The notes below the pieces were generated by a model that saw nothing but the letters and a program-made list of their open reading frames with translations, searched no databases and had not been told where the DNA came from. The position numbers were made by a program, and so were the translations under genes. 64,000 nt of DNA from the NCBI GenBank assembly GCA_031425035.1, contig JANPIN010000018.1, positions 13,726 through 77,725 of the forward strand, read 5' to 3'. This document shows, one piece after another, positions 1-9,406 of the stretch. The stretch is from M3007 sp031425035. GTDB lineage: Bacteria; Bacteroidota; Bacteroidia; Chitinophagales; Saprospiraceae. The first letter of the stretch is position 1, and each line of letters begins with the position of its first letter.

Positions 1-194
1 ATCATGGACTTACTGAAGTGGAGGAAAAATTAAATCGGCCATGCACAAATCTAAATCGTGCATGTCCTGCAGTCGGGTGCAGGTCAGCACATGGATTCGG
101 GTTTTTATCAATACTGAGTAAGGTTTTTACCTGATCCAGGTTTCCGCCTGCCGGATAGGTGATCATGTTTTTCGTAATGTCTTACAACTATCCC

Positions 195-1313
195 TCACTT
201 CTTCCCCACCACAAATTCTACCCGCCTATTCTGCGCCCGGCCTTCCTCCGTATCATTCGTCGCCACCGGCTGCCGCTCGCCTTCGCCCCGGTAACGCAGG
301 CGGCTCAGGGTCACTTTATGCTGCGTTAAAAAATCCACCACGGCTTTGGAGCGGCGGCGCGACAGCTCGAGGTTGTAATTATCCTCGCCGTAATTATCGG
401 TATGGCCGACGACTTCGATACTTAGTTTCGGGTTCGCGCGCAAAATGGCCAGCAGCTTGTTCAACTCCACAAAAGAGCGCGGCATCAGTTCGTCTTTATC
501 AAATTCGAAGTAAATGTTTTTCAGCGGGATGGTCGCCCCCGGCTCCAGTTTCTGGCGGGTCAGATCGTCGGCTTTGACCGGCACCTGCAAATAGGGTGGC
601 GCCTTGCGCACCACCACGTCATCCACGTAATAGTATGCGTAGTTATAACCATCCGCGCGGGGGGCGTAATTGAGCGTGGCGGCATCGTCCCGGAAATTTC
701 CGATGATCAGGTATTCGGCTTCCTGGGCGGCTTTGAAACTGCCGCTCACTTTGACCCACTTCCCGTTGGGTGCCACCACCAGTTCCTTCGCGCTCATTTG
801 CGGTACGGCGACAATGGGTTCGTCGGTTTTATTTTCAATACGGACCTCCGAGAACAAGGCCCCGATATTATTGATCTGCAGGGATTTCTCGAGCTGGGTC
901 ACCCAGAATTCCACGTAATAGGTTTGTCCGGTCACCAGCGGTTCGGCAAGTTGGATTTCCACGAATTCCCGGCAATGCGGTTTGCCATTGGTGCAGCCGA
1001 ACAGGGTGAGTCCCGCCATGGCTTTACCGCTATGCGGCCGCGCCTCGCCAAATCCTTTTTCCGCCCAGTCGCGCGGCACATGAACGCCCGGACCATAAAT
1101 ATCGGGGCTGGCGGTAGTGGCGCTGAACCAGTATTTCATCACCTGCGCGAAGTAAGCGCCGCGATATGACCAGCCGACGGGCGGACCGGCGTAGCGTTCA
1201 AAACCCGGATTGGGAACGATATTGCTCACTACCGTCGCCGTTTTTTGTGTAAAAACCGGAGAAAAGGAACCAGAGATCAACAGGAGAAAAATGGGGCGTA
1301 AAGACTTTTTCAT
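195..1313 (-). CDS. OmpA-family outer-membrane/peptidoglycan-binding protein
   Basis: 372 residues. Residues 1-22 are a signal peptide (MKK followed by a hydrophobic run). Residues about 30-240 form a beta-rich region with aromatic residues that resembles a carbohydrate-binding or jelly-roll module (NPGFE start, YYVDDVVV end); that part is an inference. Residues about 263-370 are a clear OmpA C-terminal domain, with FEFDKDEL, GHTD at 303-306 and the terminal RAQNRRVEF, the residues that hold diaminopimelate in peptidoglycan. The likely role is to anchor an extracellular or periplasmic module to the cell wall. The gene stands alone and is divergent from the UDP-glucose dehydrogenase gene. Confidence 0.9.
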   Translation of the reverse strand: MKKSLRPIFLLLISGSFSPVFTQKTATVVSNIVPNPGFERYAGPPVGWSYRGAYFAQVMKYWFSATTASPDIYGPGVHVPRDWAEKGFGEARPHSGKAMAGLTLFGCTNGKPHCREFVEIQLAEPLVTGQTYYVEFWVTQLEKSLQINNIGALFSEVRIENKTDEPIVAVPQMSAKELVVAPNGKWVKVSGSFKAAQEAEYLIIGNFRDDAATLNYAPRADGYNYAYYYVDDVVVRKAPPYLQVPVKADDLTRQKLEPGATIPLKNIYFEFDKDELMPRSFVELNKLLAILRANPKLSIEVVGHTDNYGEDNYNLELSRRRSKAVVDFLTQHKVTLSRLRYRGEGERQPVATNDTEEGRAQNRRVEFVVGKK

Positions 1314-1445
1314 TGCCAGCAGACGTAAAATTGGATGGTTCGACCAAAAGTAGGGGGTTTAAGCCAAACAATATTTCAAACCTGCGGGTCGTACCAGCGG
1401 ATTTTAAAATTTATAATCGGCGAAAGATGAATGTTGGCATAATCT

Positions 1446-1453
1446 TATCTTTG
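1446..1453 (+). promoter_or_regulatory. Candidate -7 element upstream of ugd
   Basis: TATCTTTG matches the Bacteroidota -7 consensus TAnnTTTG and lies 27 bases before the ATG at 1481. No TTTG was found at the usual 19-21 base spacing, so the call is partial. It supports the 1481 start, because the upstream in-frame start at 1313 would lie before it. Confidence 0.4.
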
Positions 1454-1480
1454 TGTTTTAAAAATCATAAAGAAGAAAGA

Positions 1481-2821
1481 ATGAATATAGCCGTTATTGG
1501 TACCGGTTACGTTGGGTTAGTTACCGGCACTTGCTTTGCCGAAACAGGCAATAATGTCATTTGTGTGGATATAAACGCACAAAAAGTGGAACGCCTGAAG
1601 AAAGGAGAGGTTCCGATCTATGAGCCGGGACTGGATGTACTTTTCGACCGCAATACAAAAGAAGGCCGCCTGCATTTCACGACCAACCTGCGCGAAGCGG
1701 TGGAACCCAGCCAGATCATTTTCCTGGCCCTGCCCACGCCTCCCGGGGAAGACGGCAGTGCCGACCTCTCGTATATCATGGGCTGTGCCAGCGATCTGGG
1801 CGATCTGATCACCGACTATAAAGTGATCGTGGACAAGAGTACGGTACCCGTCGGCACCGCCGAGCAGGTAGCCGCCATCCTGGCCGGCAAGCTTTCCAAG
1901 AAACTGTTTGACGTGGTCTCGAACCCGGAATTTCTGCGCGAAGGCGTGGCGGTGGAGGATTTCCTCAAACCCGATCGCGTGGTGGTCGGTACCCGCAGCG
2001 AAAAGGCGCGCAAAGTCATGAAGCAGTTGTACGAACCCTTCGTGCGTCAGGGCAACCCCATTTATTTCATGGACGAGCGTTCGGCGGAAATGACCAAATA
2101 CGCGGCCAACTCCTACCTCGCGACCCGGATCTCCTTTATGAACGAAGTGGCCAACCTCTGTGAAAAGGTCGGCGCCAACGTGGATATGGTGCGCATCGGC
2201 ATGGGCAGCGACAGCCGGATCGGTAAGCGTTTCCTGTTTCCCGGCATCGGGTACGGCGGTTCCTGCTTCCCGAAAGACGTGCAGGCTTTGGCCAAAACGG
2301 CCAGCGGTTATAATTATGACTTCAAAATACTGAAGGCCGTGATGAAGGTCAATGGCCTGCAAAAGGCGATCATGACCAAGAAAATCCGCCGCTATTATAA
2401 GAACGAACTGGCCGGTAAAACCATCGCCGTGTGGGGACTGGCCTTCAAACCCAACACCGACGATATTCGGGAAGCCCCGGCACTGGTCATCATCGATGAA
2501 CTGCTGGCAGCGGGCGCCAAGGTGCAGGCTTTCGATCCGGAAGCGGCCAATAACGTGCGGGATATTTATGGTGACCGCATCATACTCACGGAAACTATGT
2601 ACCAGGCCCTGGAAAATGCGGACTGTCTGTGCATTCTCACCGAATGGAGCGAGTTCCGCACCCCCGATTTCGAGCGCATACAATCCATGTTGCTGGCGCC
2701 GGTTATTTTTGACGGCCGGAACGTGTACGACGTAGATCAAATGAAACAGCTCAATTTCTACTACCAGAGCCTCGGCCGCCCGAAAGTGCGGGAACGCAAA
2801 AAAGTGGAAGCGGCACAGTAA
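1481..2821 (+). CDS. ugd: UDP-glucose 6-dehydrogenase
   Basis: 446 residues from the ATG at 1481. The enzyme oxidises UDP-glucose to UDP-glucuronate with two NAD+, supplying acidic sugars for capsule or exopolysaccharide. The N-terminal Rossmann motif is GTGYVG (residues 7-12). The catalytic site GGSCFPKD holds Cys262, and Lys206 lies in EMTKYAAN. The C-terminal UDP-binding domain is present (WGLAFKPNTDDIREAP). Length fits the family. The reading frame is open back to 1313, but the upstream 56 codons do not resemble the family and lie before the -7 element, so the later start is preferred. The enzyme could also use a related nucleotide sugar such as UDP-ManNAc, but the motifs favour UDP-glucose. 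Confidence 0.93.
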   Translation: MNIAVIGTGYVGLVTGTCFAETGNNVICVDINAQKVERLKKGEVPIYEPGLDVLFDRNTKEGRLHFTTNLREAVEPSQIIFLALPTPPGEDGSADLSYIMGCASDLGDLITDYKVIVDKSTVPVGTAEQVAAILAGKLSKKLFDVVSNPEFLREGVAVEDFLKPDRVVVGTRSEKARKVMKQLYEPFVRQGNPIYFMDERSAEMTKYAANSYLATRISFMNEVANLCEKVGANVDMVRIGMGSDSRIGKRFLFPGIGYGGSCFPKDVQALAKTASGYNYDFKILKAVMKVNGLQKAIMTKKIRRYYKNELAGKTIAVWGLAFKPNTDDIREAPALVIIDELLAAGAKVQAFDPEAANNVRDIYGDRIILTETMYQALENADCLCILTEWSEFRTPDFERIQSMLLAPVIFDGRNVYDVDQMKQLNFYYQSLGRPKVRERKKVEAAQ

Positions 2822-2925
2822 ATATTTTATCCAGTCAGGACGGGGCAACGGGCAAAAGCCAGGTAACAAAAAGATTTAAACGGCGTTCCTTCGTCCATTT
2901 ACTAACTTCTACGCTCGCTGCTCGC

Positions 2926-3861
2926 ATGGCACAACTCGGTTGGGTTTTACTCGATAGCCATGGTGGCCAGCATAAGGTCGGCCTGTACCACGGCGACAAC
3001 AGCGGGCATTTGGTTATACACTGCAACCTGCGAGTCATTCAACTCGATTTCTCCGTCCGGGAGTCGCGCACCTACTCCTTTTTTATTGAAGACGAACTCT
3101 GCGAACTGAGTCTGCAAAAGGAGCCCAACGGACAGTTCAGTTACGCCTTTCTGGTCAATAAAACGGTAGACACGCCGCGCAACCGCGACCGTAAGGCCGA
3201 TGAAAACCGGACGAATAAGCAGGTTTGGATGTTTGTGGGCGGTTTTTTGCTGCTTTTAGCCATCGTATTCGGCGGCTTGACCTGGTACGGCCGGCAGCAG
3301 CGTAACAAGGAATTATCGAGTACCAGCCTGTTTAGCCAAGTGTCGGCAGAAAATGCGCGGCGGCTAAGTCTGGAAGGGCAAACAACCTCGGCCCAACTGT
3401 ACGTCGTGTTTGAAGGGCTGAACCGTAAAGTATTTTATGGCTTCAAAACCGCCGACAACGTGCAGGTGAGTGGGAAATTCGCCGTGCAAGATACGGGCGC
3501 TGTTGTTCTGATCAACGGTTTCCCCTTGCAGGATCAGGACGCCTTCGAACTGCGTTATTTACCCGACAATCCCCGGATCCATCGGCTGGATTTCTACCAC
3601 CCAACCCGGTCCACCATGACCCGTTACATTCAGTTAGCCACCATGGTCGAAGCCCGTAACCACCCGGAACAAACCTTAAAACGCAGCCAGTGTATTACCC
3701 TGCTGCTGGCCGAACATCTGGGCTGGGATAAACTGGCCTATATGATCTTTCAAGATAAAACAGCCGCCCAGAATACCCGCTACAACCACGACAGCTATTT
3801 GCGGCTGGTGCGCGAGCCGGAATTTGCCAGGTTGCTGGAAAAAGAATGCTGGGATAAATAA
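2926..3861 (+). CDS. Single-pass membrane protein of unknown function
   Basis: 311 residues; I do not recognise the family. There is no signal peptide. Residues 1-95 form a soluble, beta-rich domain with many His and Gly residues (GLYHGDNSGHLVIHC near 19-33). Residues 101-121 are a strong transmembrane helix. Residues about 135-311 form a second soluble domain, which would be periplasmic if the N-terminus is cytoplasmic. The N-terminal part might bind a ligand and the C-terminal part might sense or anchor, but this is only topology-based inference. It lies 104 bases after ugd on the same strand, and its end is closed by a long hairpin shared with the convergent permease gene. Confidence 0.75.
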   Translation: MAQLGWVLLDSHGGQHKVGLYHGDNSGHLVIHCNLRVIQLDFSVRESRTYSFFIEDELCELSLQKEPNGQFSYAFLVNKTVDTPRNRDRKADENRTNKQVWMFVGGFLLLLAIVFGGLTWYGRQQRNKELSSTSLFSQVSAENARRLSLEGQTTSAQLYVVFEGLNRKVFYGFKTADNVQVSGKFAVQDTGAVVLINGFPLQDQDAFELRYLPDNPRIHRLDFYHPTRSTMTRYIQLATMVEARNHPEQTLKRSQCITLLLAEHLGWDKLAYMIFQDKTAAQNTRYNHDSYLRLVREPEFARLLEKECWDK

Positions 3862-3912
3862 TAGCGTTGTTGCGGTGGGAGCGCCTGGCAGTCTCCCACT
3901 GCAACAACGCTA
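3862..3912. terminator. Long hairpin between convergent genes
   Basis: Arms 3862-3881 and 3893-3912 pair over 20 bases with one G-T wobble and an 11-base loop. The hairpin fills the whole gap between the stop of the 311-residue gene (3861) and the stop of the permease gene (3914). It probably acts as a bidirectional terminator. No T-tract follows on the plus side; the minus side is only moderately T-rich. Confidence 0.65.
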
Positions 3913-3913
3913 A

Positions 3914-5299
3914 TCACTGCTTATCAAAGCGTATGCGCGGGTCCGCCCAGGCGTATAAAACGTCGCCCAGGAAATTACCAAGTACCGTCATCACCGAGCC
4001 GAGCATCAGAATAGCAAACAGCAGCGGGTAGTCCTTGAACTGGTAGGACTCCAGGGTTTTCATGCCCAGTCCCGGGAAATTGAATAAATATTCCACCACG
4101 ATAGAACCGGCAAAAAGAGCGGGGAACACGCCCGAAAAGATGGTGATGAGCGGAATCAGGGAATTCCGGAAGGCATGCTGCTGATAAACCGCCGTTTCCG
4201 CTACGCCTTTAGCGCGCGCCGTACGAATAAAATCCTGGTTGAGCACTTCCCGAATACTGCCCCGCAATTGCAGCGCGATGAGCGCCAGGGCATGCAGACT
4301 AAGCGTGAGTACCGGCAGAATGAATTTATCCACATTTTGGCCGACCCATAGCAGGAAGGGACCGTCCGTTTGGTCGTAGGCCTGCAGATTGATCCCGTTG
4401 ATCAGAAAAAGTCCCGTATGCGGCGTGGCGAAAAGCAGCAGTAGCAGTCCGCCCAGCCAGAAGCCCGGCATGGAATGCAGCAGCAGCAACACCCAGCGGC
4501 CGATCCGGTCCACCCGTCCCCGGCGGCGGGCCAGCAGAATGCCCAGCGGAATGGAGATCCGGAAGGCCAGAAAAAAAGCCAATCCATTGATCACCAATGT
4601 CGTCAGCAGCGAGAAACGCATGGTGGCCCACACCGGCCGGCCGGAAACTGATTGCCCGAGGTTGCCGCTCAAAAAACCGCCAAGCCAGCGGTGGTATTGA
4701 TTCTGCGTACCGTACCAGTGGAATGCGGGTTGCCACTGTCTGACTGGCTGTAAATCATTTTTTAAAAGAATAGCGGCCTGCGCCAGCGCATCCAGCCGGG
4801 CCTGATGCGGACCGGCTTCGCCCAACTGCCGGGCTTTTTTCGCCAGATCGGCGATAGCGGCCAGATGCCGGGCATCATGTACGTCCATCAGGGCAATCCG
4901 CAGCGGCCTCACGTTTTTCGCCGTATCCTGGCGCGCCGCCTGGTCGGCGGCCACCAGGGCATTTTCAAAACGCTGCAAGGCGGGCCAGTTGCCGCTTTGA
5001 TCCAGCAGTTGCAGCAGGCGTTCGCGGCGGGTGAATGGGAAAATGCGGTCCAGCGTATCGGGTTGGTCGGCAGTGGTCAGGGAAAAGTAAAAAACCGGCC
5101 GGTCGACCTGTGCCGTCGCCGCTTTGGCGCGGGCTTTTTTTATTTGCTGGAAATAACTGGCCTGATCATCCGGGCCTTCGGGCCCCATTTCCTGTAGATC
5201 GTCGGTGGGGGCGTATTTGACCATTCCGAAGACCACCATCGATAGCAGCAACAGGGTAGTGATGGCAAAAGCCAGCCGGCGGAGCAAGTAGCGGATCAA
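3914..5299 (-). CDS. ABC transporter permease, oligopeptide/dipeptide (DppB/OppB) type
   Basis: 461 residues, starting with TTG at 5299; the resulting N-terminus MIRYLLRRLAF is typical of this permease class. It would form half of the membrane channel of a peptide or nickel importer. After TM1 (about 10-30), a soluble insert of roughly 150 residues replaces the usual short periplasmic loop, followed by the conserved QYHRWLGGFLSGNLGQS and five more membrane helices. The coupling (EAA-type) loop is NSLIPLITIF followed by VVEYLFNFPGLG near the C-terminus. Usual family length is about 310; the insert explains the excess. No partner permease, ATPase or binding protein is adjacent. It starts 9 bases after the cyclase gene, so the two are probably co-transcribed. 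Confidence 0.9.
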   Translation of the reverse strand: MIRYLLRRLAFAITTLLLLSMVVFGMVKYAPTDDLQEMGPEGPDDQASYFQQIKKARAKAATAQVDRPVFYFSLTTADQPDTLDRIFPFTRRERLLQLLDQSGNWPALQRFENALVAADQAARQDTAKNVRPLRIALMDVHDARHLAAIADLAKKARQLGEAGPHQARLDALAQAAILLKNDLQPVRQWQPAFHWYGTQNQYHRWLGGFLSGNLGQSVSGRPVWATMRFSLLTTLVINGLAFFLAFRISIPLGILLARRRGRVDRIGRWVLLLLHSMPGFWLGGLLLLLFATPHTGLFLINGINLQAYDQTDGPFLLWVGQNVDKFILPVLTLSLHALALIALQLRGSIREVLNQDFIRTARAKGVAETAVYQQHAFRNSLIPLITIFSGVFPALFAGSIVVEYLFNFPGLGMKTLESYQFKDYPLLFAILMLGSVMTVLGNFLGDVLYAWADPRIRFDKQ

Positions 5300-5308
5300 G
5301 GTAAGGGC

Positions 5309-8300
5309 TTAAGGATGAGCAACTTCCAATTCCAGCTCCTCGATGCGGACGCGGTACAAATACTGCGGCGTACGGGCATATATACTGCGGTAGAGCGACA
5401 AGGCGCGTTGCAGGTGGGCGGCCGGGTTTTCTGCGATCCGGCGCAGCTCGAAGTGTACGGCCGCTTCCTCGCGTTCGGTACGGGCGAGGGCCAGCAACTG
5501 CTGCAACTGACGCAGGGCTTCCGGCCGGTTACCTTCGGCCATGATGACCTGTGCCCGCAGAATATTGGCGCTGAAAGTCAGGTCCGCATTGCCAAGCGCC
5601 AGGGCAATATCGCGGCCTTCTTCGAGTAGCTGCCGCGCTACGCCCATTTCCCCGGCATGCACGTGGACCACGCCTTTTTCCACCAGCGAATAACCGAGCA
5701 CCAGCTTATTGCCCATGGCCCGCGCATACTCGATGGCTTCGTTATAATAACCGATGCTGCGGGTTTGGTCGCCTTTATAAAACCAGGTATCGCCCAGCGT
5801 ATTCAGGGCTTTGGCAATGCCTTTTTTGTAGTTCAATTCCTTGCTGAGGGCCAGATTCTGTTCCAGGAAACCGACCGCCCGGTCGAATTCACCCATGACC
5901 GACAATAGATCGCCAATGAGTCCGCAGGCGATGGCGGTGCCCTGTTTATCGCCGAGTTCACGCACCAGCAGGAGGTCGCGCTCGAAATTCTGCATGGCTT
6001 TCGTATAGTCCCCCTTCTTTTCCCAGACCGAACCGATGCTGCCGATGCAAATGGTCATCAGCAGTTTATTACCCAATTCTTCGGACAGGGCGAGGCCTTT
6101 TTCGAGGCAGAGCAGGGCACTGTCCAGGCTGTTTTTTTCCAGGTAAATAATGCCCAGGTTGGTGTACAGGGTGGTCAGGCCCTGTTTATCGGCCGTCCGT
6201 TCGGCAATATCGAGCTGCTCTTCCATCCAGCGAATACCTTCGTCGTAGTTGCCCTGGTTCATAAAAGTCAGGCCCAGGTTAGCGACGATCGTGGCATTTT
6301 CCGCCTCGCGATGCACGGAACGGTTGATTTCGATGGCTTTCGCGAACCAGCTTTTGGCGGCCATGTAATTGCTTTGGCGGAAAAAGAAAGTGCCCAGGTT
6401 GCCGTAGGTCTTGGCCGTGCCAACCTGATCGCCCGCCAGTTCAAAACAGGTAATGGCGACGTCCAGGTGTTTTTTTGCTTCGCTGTAATTACCGCGCAGC
6501 ATGAGCAATTGGCCCAGCCGGCGGTTCGCGCGCCCGATCAAATACCAGTCGTTGAGGGCTTTGGCGCGTTCCAGGGCGTTGCGGTAATCGGCTTCGCTTT
6601 CCTCCCATTGACCGACCAGTTCATGCACGGAGCCTTTGCGCAGCAGGTATTTGAGCAATTTTTTGCTCTTTTTATCCTTACCGTCCAGGTTCTTGATGAC
6701 CTTTTCGTAGAATTGAATAGCCTGCCGGTTTTGGAAATTCCGCTGCGAATACCGGGCGGCTTTTTCCAGATATTTATTGGTGTTGCGCTTGTCTTCGGCT
6801 TCCGCAAAATGGAAAGCCAAATCCACGTAACGCTCCTGGGAATTCGGGTACAGGTGTTCGATCGCCTCGGCAATCAGCTGGTGCAGTTCGCGGAGGCGGG
6901 TGCGTAGCTGCATGTCGTAAGCCGCTTCGCGCAGCAGCGAGTGCCGGAAAATATACCGCAGCTCGTTCATGGCATACCAGACCTGCCATTTTTCGGCCGC
7001 CTGGATCTGTTCGCGCAGCACCACTTCGAGGTCGCCATTTCGCAGGGCAAATTCTTCCTGACGGGCCATGACCGCGCTCAACACCGGCAGTTCAAACTCC
7101 CGGCCGATCACCGCCGCCGCTTTTACCGTTTCTTTCACCAGTCCGCTCAGCCGGTCGATGCGGGCCATCATGATCTGTTTCACGGAGTCACTGATCTGAA
7201 TATCGCTGTTCTGCAGTTGGATCAGGCCGTCGGTAGTTTTCAGCAAATTGGCTTCCTGGAAATAGTCGGCCATTTGTTCAATGTAAAAAGGGTTGCCCTG
7301 CGTCATGCGCTGCAGCAGTTCCAGCAGCTCCGGGTGCAGTTTGCCGCCGAGCCGGGTTTCAGCAAAAGCCTTCAGATCATCGGGTTGCAGGAAATTCAGG
7401 TCCAGTTCCAGCATCGGTACGCCCAGTTCCTGGAGTACGTTGGGCCGCAGAATATGGGCGCGGCTGCCGTCGTCTTCGTAGCGGCTGGTCGACAGGAACA
7501 GCAGCGGATAGCCCTGCGCGCGGCGGATGAATTGGGCCATGAATTCGCGCGACATATCGTCATACCAGTGGGCGTCTTCCAGTTCGATGACGGCCGGCTG
7601 GAGCAGCGATTCGGCCACGAAGAGGTTGGCCATCGCCGCCAGACCGTTCTGGTAGCGGCCCCGGGCATCGAGCTGCTCCCAAAGCGAGCCGGGGATGAGA
7701 ATGCCGACCATGGCGGCCAGCACGCTTTTGGTCCGCGCAATTTCCCGCCGCACCGCCTCCGCCTCCGGATGGCTGCTGCCGATCAGGTCGTCCTGCAGTT
7801 CTTTGAAATTACTGTCAAAGAGTTCCAGGTTGCGTTGCTGGTTGTTCTCCGGGCTTTGATCGAAGTAGTTTTTTAAAAAATAAATGAAGGGGTTGAAAGG
7901 CTTGCGCAGGATCTGATCGCTCTGGCAACTAAACCAGCTGACGGTCATGGACTCGCGCAAACGGCGCCGGAATTCATAACTCAACCGGCTTTTACCAATA
8001 CCGGCTTCGCCAAAAACAAAAGCCAAACCCGCAAAGCGGCCTTCCCGCAGCGGATAAGTAAAAGCAAAAAGGGCTTCCTGCTCGGCCTGGCGACCGACAT
8101 AACCGCCCGCATAACTCGCCCGGCCGGCCAGACTGCGGCCCGCCAGCGTATACGTCGGAATATGCTGCTCGAAACCTTTGTACTGGGCCTCGCCACGAAA
8201 AGTAAATTTGAAATTACGGTTGCGCTGCACGTTTTCATCGGCCATCACTTCTCCCCAGGCGGCCTTCATCATCAGGCGGGCGCCGAGGTTGACGCGCGCC

Positions 8301-9406
8301 CCCACCGCCGCATACTGGCAACGCTCCGTACTACCGATCACGCCGGTAAACGCAATGCCGGCCGTAATACCGATGCGGTAGCGGGCGCCGGTCAGGTTTT
8401 CGAGGTCGCGCAGATCGTCCTGTACGGCGGCAATAAATTCCAGGGCGCGTTCCACGTTGTTTTCAAAAGAAATAGGCGCGCCGAACAGCGTGAACATCAC
8501 TCCGCCTTTATCGCCAAAATCAATTTCCTTGAGGTAGCCGCCGAAATTATCCACCTGGTCCAGGATGGCCGAGGCGAAATGGTCCAGGGCCCCATGGGAA
8601 TCGACGCCCGCAAACGACAAAAAAACGCTCACCACATTGCGGAATTCGCCCTGGTTATTTTCCGTGTAGACTTCCCGCGGCAGAAACTCGGACATGATCC
8701 GGGGGTCCGGCAAAGGCAGGTGCACGGGATTGTCCAGAATGTCCTTCGCATCGGAAATTTCGCTGGGCATTATACTGCCGGCCAGCGGTTCATTGATCCG
8801 GAAATAACCGTCGCCCAGGTCCTGAGCGGTTAGTCCGAGGGGAAAAAGATAGGCGGCGAACCGGTCGTCGCACACTATTTCGAGGCTTTGGGCGCGGACC
8901 TGGGCCTGGGAGCATCCTTCAATAGGCAGGCCGCGGAAATAGTAGGCTTTCCGCTGGTTGCCGACGATTCCCCATTCCACTTCCCCTTCCGACAGGCCGA
9001 TTTTAATGCCAATATGGTGTTCCGCCAGCAGGGAATCTTCTTCTTCCTGGGCGCGAACAAAGCGATGCAGGGTCGATTGAGCCGCCTGGAGCACCTTGGT
9101 CGCAATAGCGATGGTTTCCGCATGCGCCGGGCCACCCGAATGATTTGGGAAAATGGCGGTAAAACTATCGCCCGCGAAATAGGGTATAAATCCGCCCTGC
9201 CGATAAACCAGGGCCACCGTCGGTTGAAAAATATGATTGAGCACGTAGGATAACTCCTCGGCCCCCTGCGCCCCTTTGCGCATCAACGTCTCGGTCAGGC
9301 GGGTAAAGCCGCTGAGGTCAACGAACATGGTATACGCCTGGAGCCGGCCCTCGTACAGTCCGTGGCGATAATTTTCCTGGATAAAATGTGGCAGGAAGTG
9401 TTTCAA
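5309..9406 (-). CDS. Soluble-adenylyl-cyclase-like protein: tandem class III cyclase, ATPase, TPR
   Basis: 1365 residues, starting with TTG at 9406. The order of domains matches mammalian sAC (ADCY10) and its bacterial relatives: cyclase domain C1 (about 20-215), cyclase domain C2 (about 255-400), a P-loop ATPase with GEAGIGKS at 466-473, then TPR repeats from about 890 to 1330. C1 keeps both metal-binding aspartates, Asp30 in FVDLSGFT and Asp80 in FAGDS. The adenine-selecting lysine of sAC (LKFAGD) is replaced by Tyr76. C2 keeps the transition-state Asn373 and Arg377 (VNLGARLM) and FGDKGGVMFTLFG. It could make cAMP in response to a ligand sensed by the ATPase-TPR part, or it may be a degenerate regulator. 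It is cytoplasmic, with no membrane segment. The downstream permease is probably in the same operon. Confidence 0.88.
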   Translation of the reverse strand: MKHFLPHFIQENYRHGLYEGRLQAYTMFVDLSGFTRLTETLMRKGAQGAEELSYVLNHIFQPTVALVYRQGGFIPYFAGDSFTAIFPNHSGGPAHAETIAIATKVLQAAQSTLHRFVRAQEEEDSLLAEHHIGIKIGLSEGEVEWGIVGNQRKAYYFRGLPIEGCSQAQVRAQSLEIVCDDRFAAYLFPLGLTAQDLGDGYFRINEPLAGSIMPSEISDAKDILDNPVHLPLPDPRIMSEFLPREVYTENNQGEFRNVVSVFLSFAGVDSHGALDHFASAILDQVDNFGGYLKEIDFGDKGGVMFTLFGAPISFENNVERALEFIAAVQDDLRDLENLTGARYRIGITAGIAFTGVIGSTERCQYAAVGARVNLGARLMMKAAWGEVMADENVQRNRNFKFTFRGEAQYKGFEQHIPTYTLAGRSLAGRASYAGGYVGRQAEQEALFAFTYPLREGRFAGLAFVFGEAGIGKSRLSYEFRRRLRESMTVSWFSCQSDQILRKPFNPFIYFLKNYFDQSPENNQQRNLELFDSNFKELQDDLIGSSHPEAEAVRREIARTKSVLAAMVGILIPGSLWEQLDARGRYQNGLAAMANLFVAESLLQPAVIELEDAHWYDDMSREFMAQFIRRAQGYPLLFLSTSRYEDDGSRAHILRPNVLQELGVPMLELDLNFLQPDDLKAFAETRLGGKLHPELLELLQRMTQGNPFYIEQMADYFQEANLLKTTDGLIQLQNSDIQISDSVKQIMMARIDRLSGLVKETVKAAAVIGREFELPVLSAVMARQEEFALRNGDLEVVLREQIQAAEKWQVWYAMNELRYIFRHSLLREAAYDMQLRTRLRELHQLIAEAIEHLYPNSQERYVDLAFHFAEAEDKRNTNKYLEKAARYSQRNFQNRQAIQFYEKVIKNLDGKDKKSKKLLKYLLRKGSVHELVGQWEESEADYRNALERAKALNDWYLIGRANRRLGQLLMLRGNYSEAKKHLDVAITCFELAGDQVGTAKTYGNLGTFFFRQSNYMAAKSWFAKAIEINRSVHREAENATIVANLGLTFMNQGNYDEGIRWMEEQLDIAERTADKQGLTTLYTNLGIIYLEKNSLDSALLCLEKGLALSEELGNKLLMTICIGSIGSVWEKKGDYTKAMQNFERDLLLVRELGDKQGTAIACGLIGDLLSVMGEFDRAVGFLEQNLALSKELNYKKGIAKALNTLGDTWFYKGDQTRSIGYYNEAIEYARAMGNKLVLGYSLVEKGVVHVHAGEMGVARQLLEEGRDIALALGNADLTFSANILRAQVIMAEGNRPEALRQLQQLLALARTEREEAAVHFELRRIAENPAAHLQRALSLYRSIYARTPQYLYRVRIEELELEVAHP

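Noticed and set aside
2..166. A 54-codon minus-strand reading frame at the left edge
   Set aside because: The composition is not convincing and a second frame looks equally coding-like at its end; it could be a gene remnant but nothing supports a function.
798..1169. Long reading frames opposite OmpA, ugd, the cyclase, ligA and pepP
   Set aside because: They are mirror frames of high-GC genes; no motif, no start signal, and the opposite frames carry clear families.
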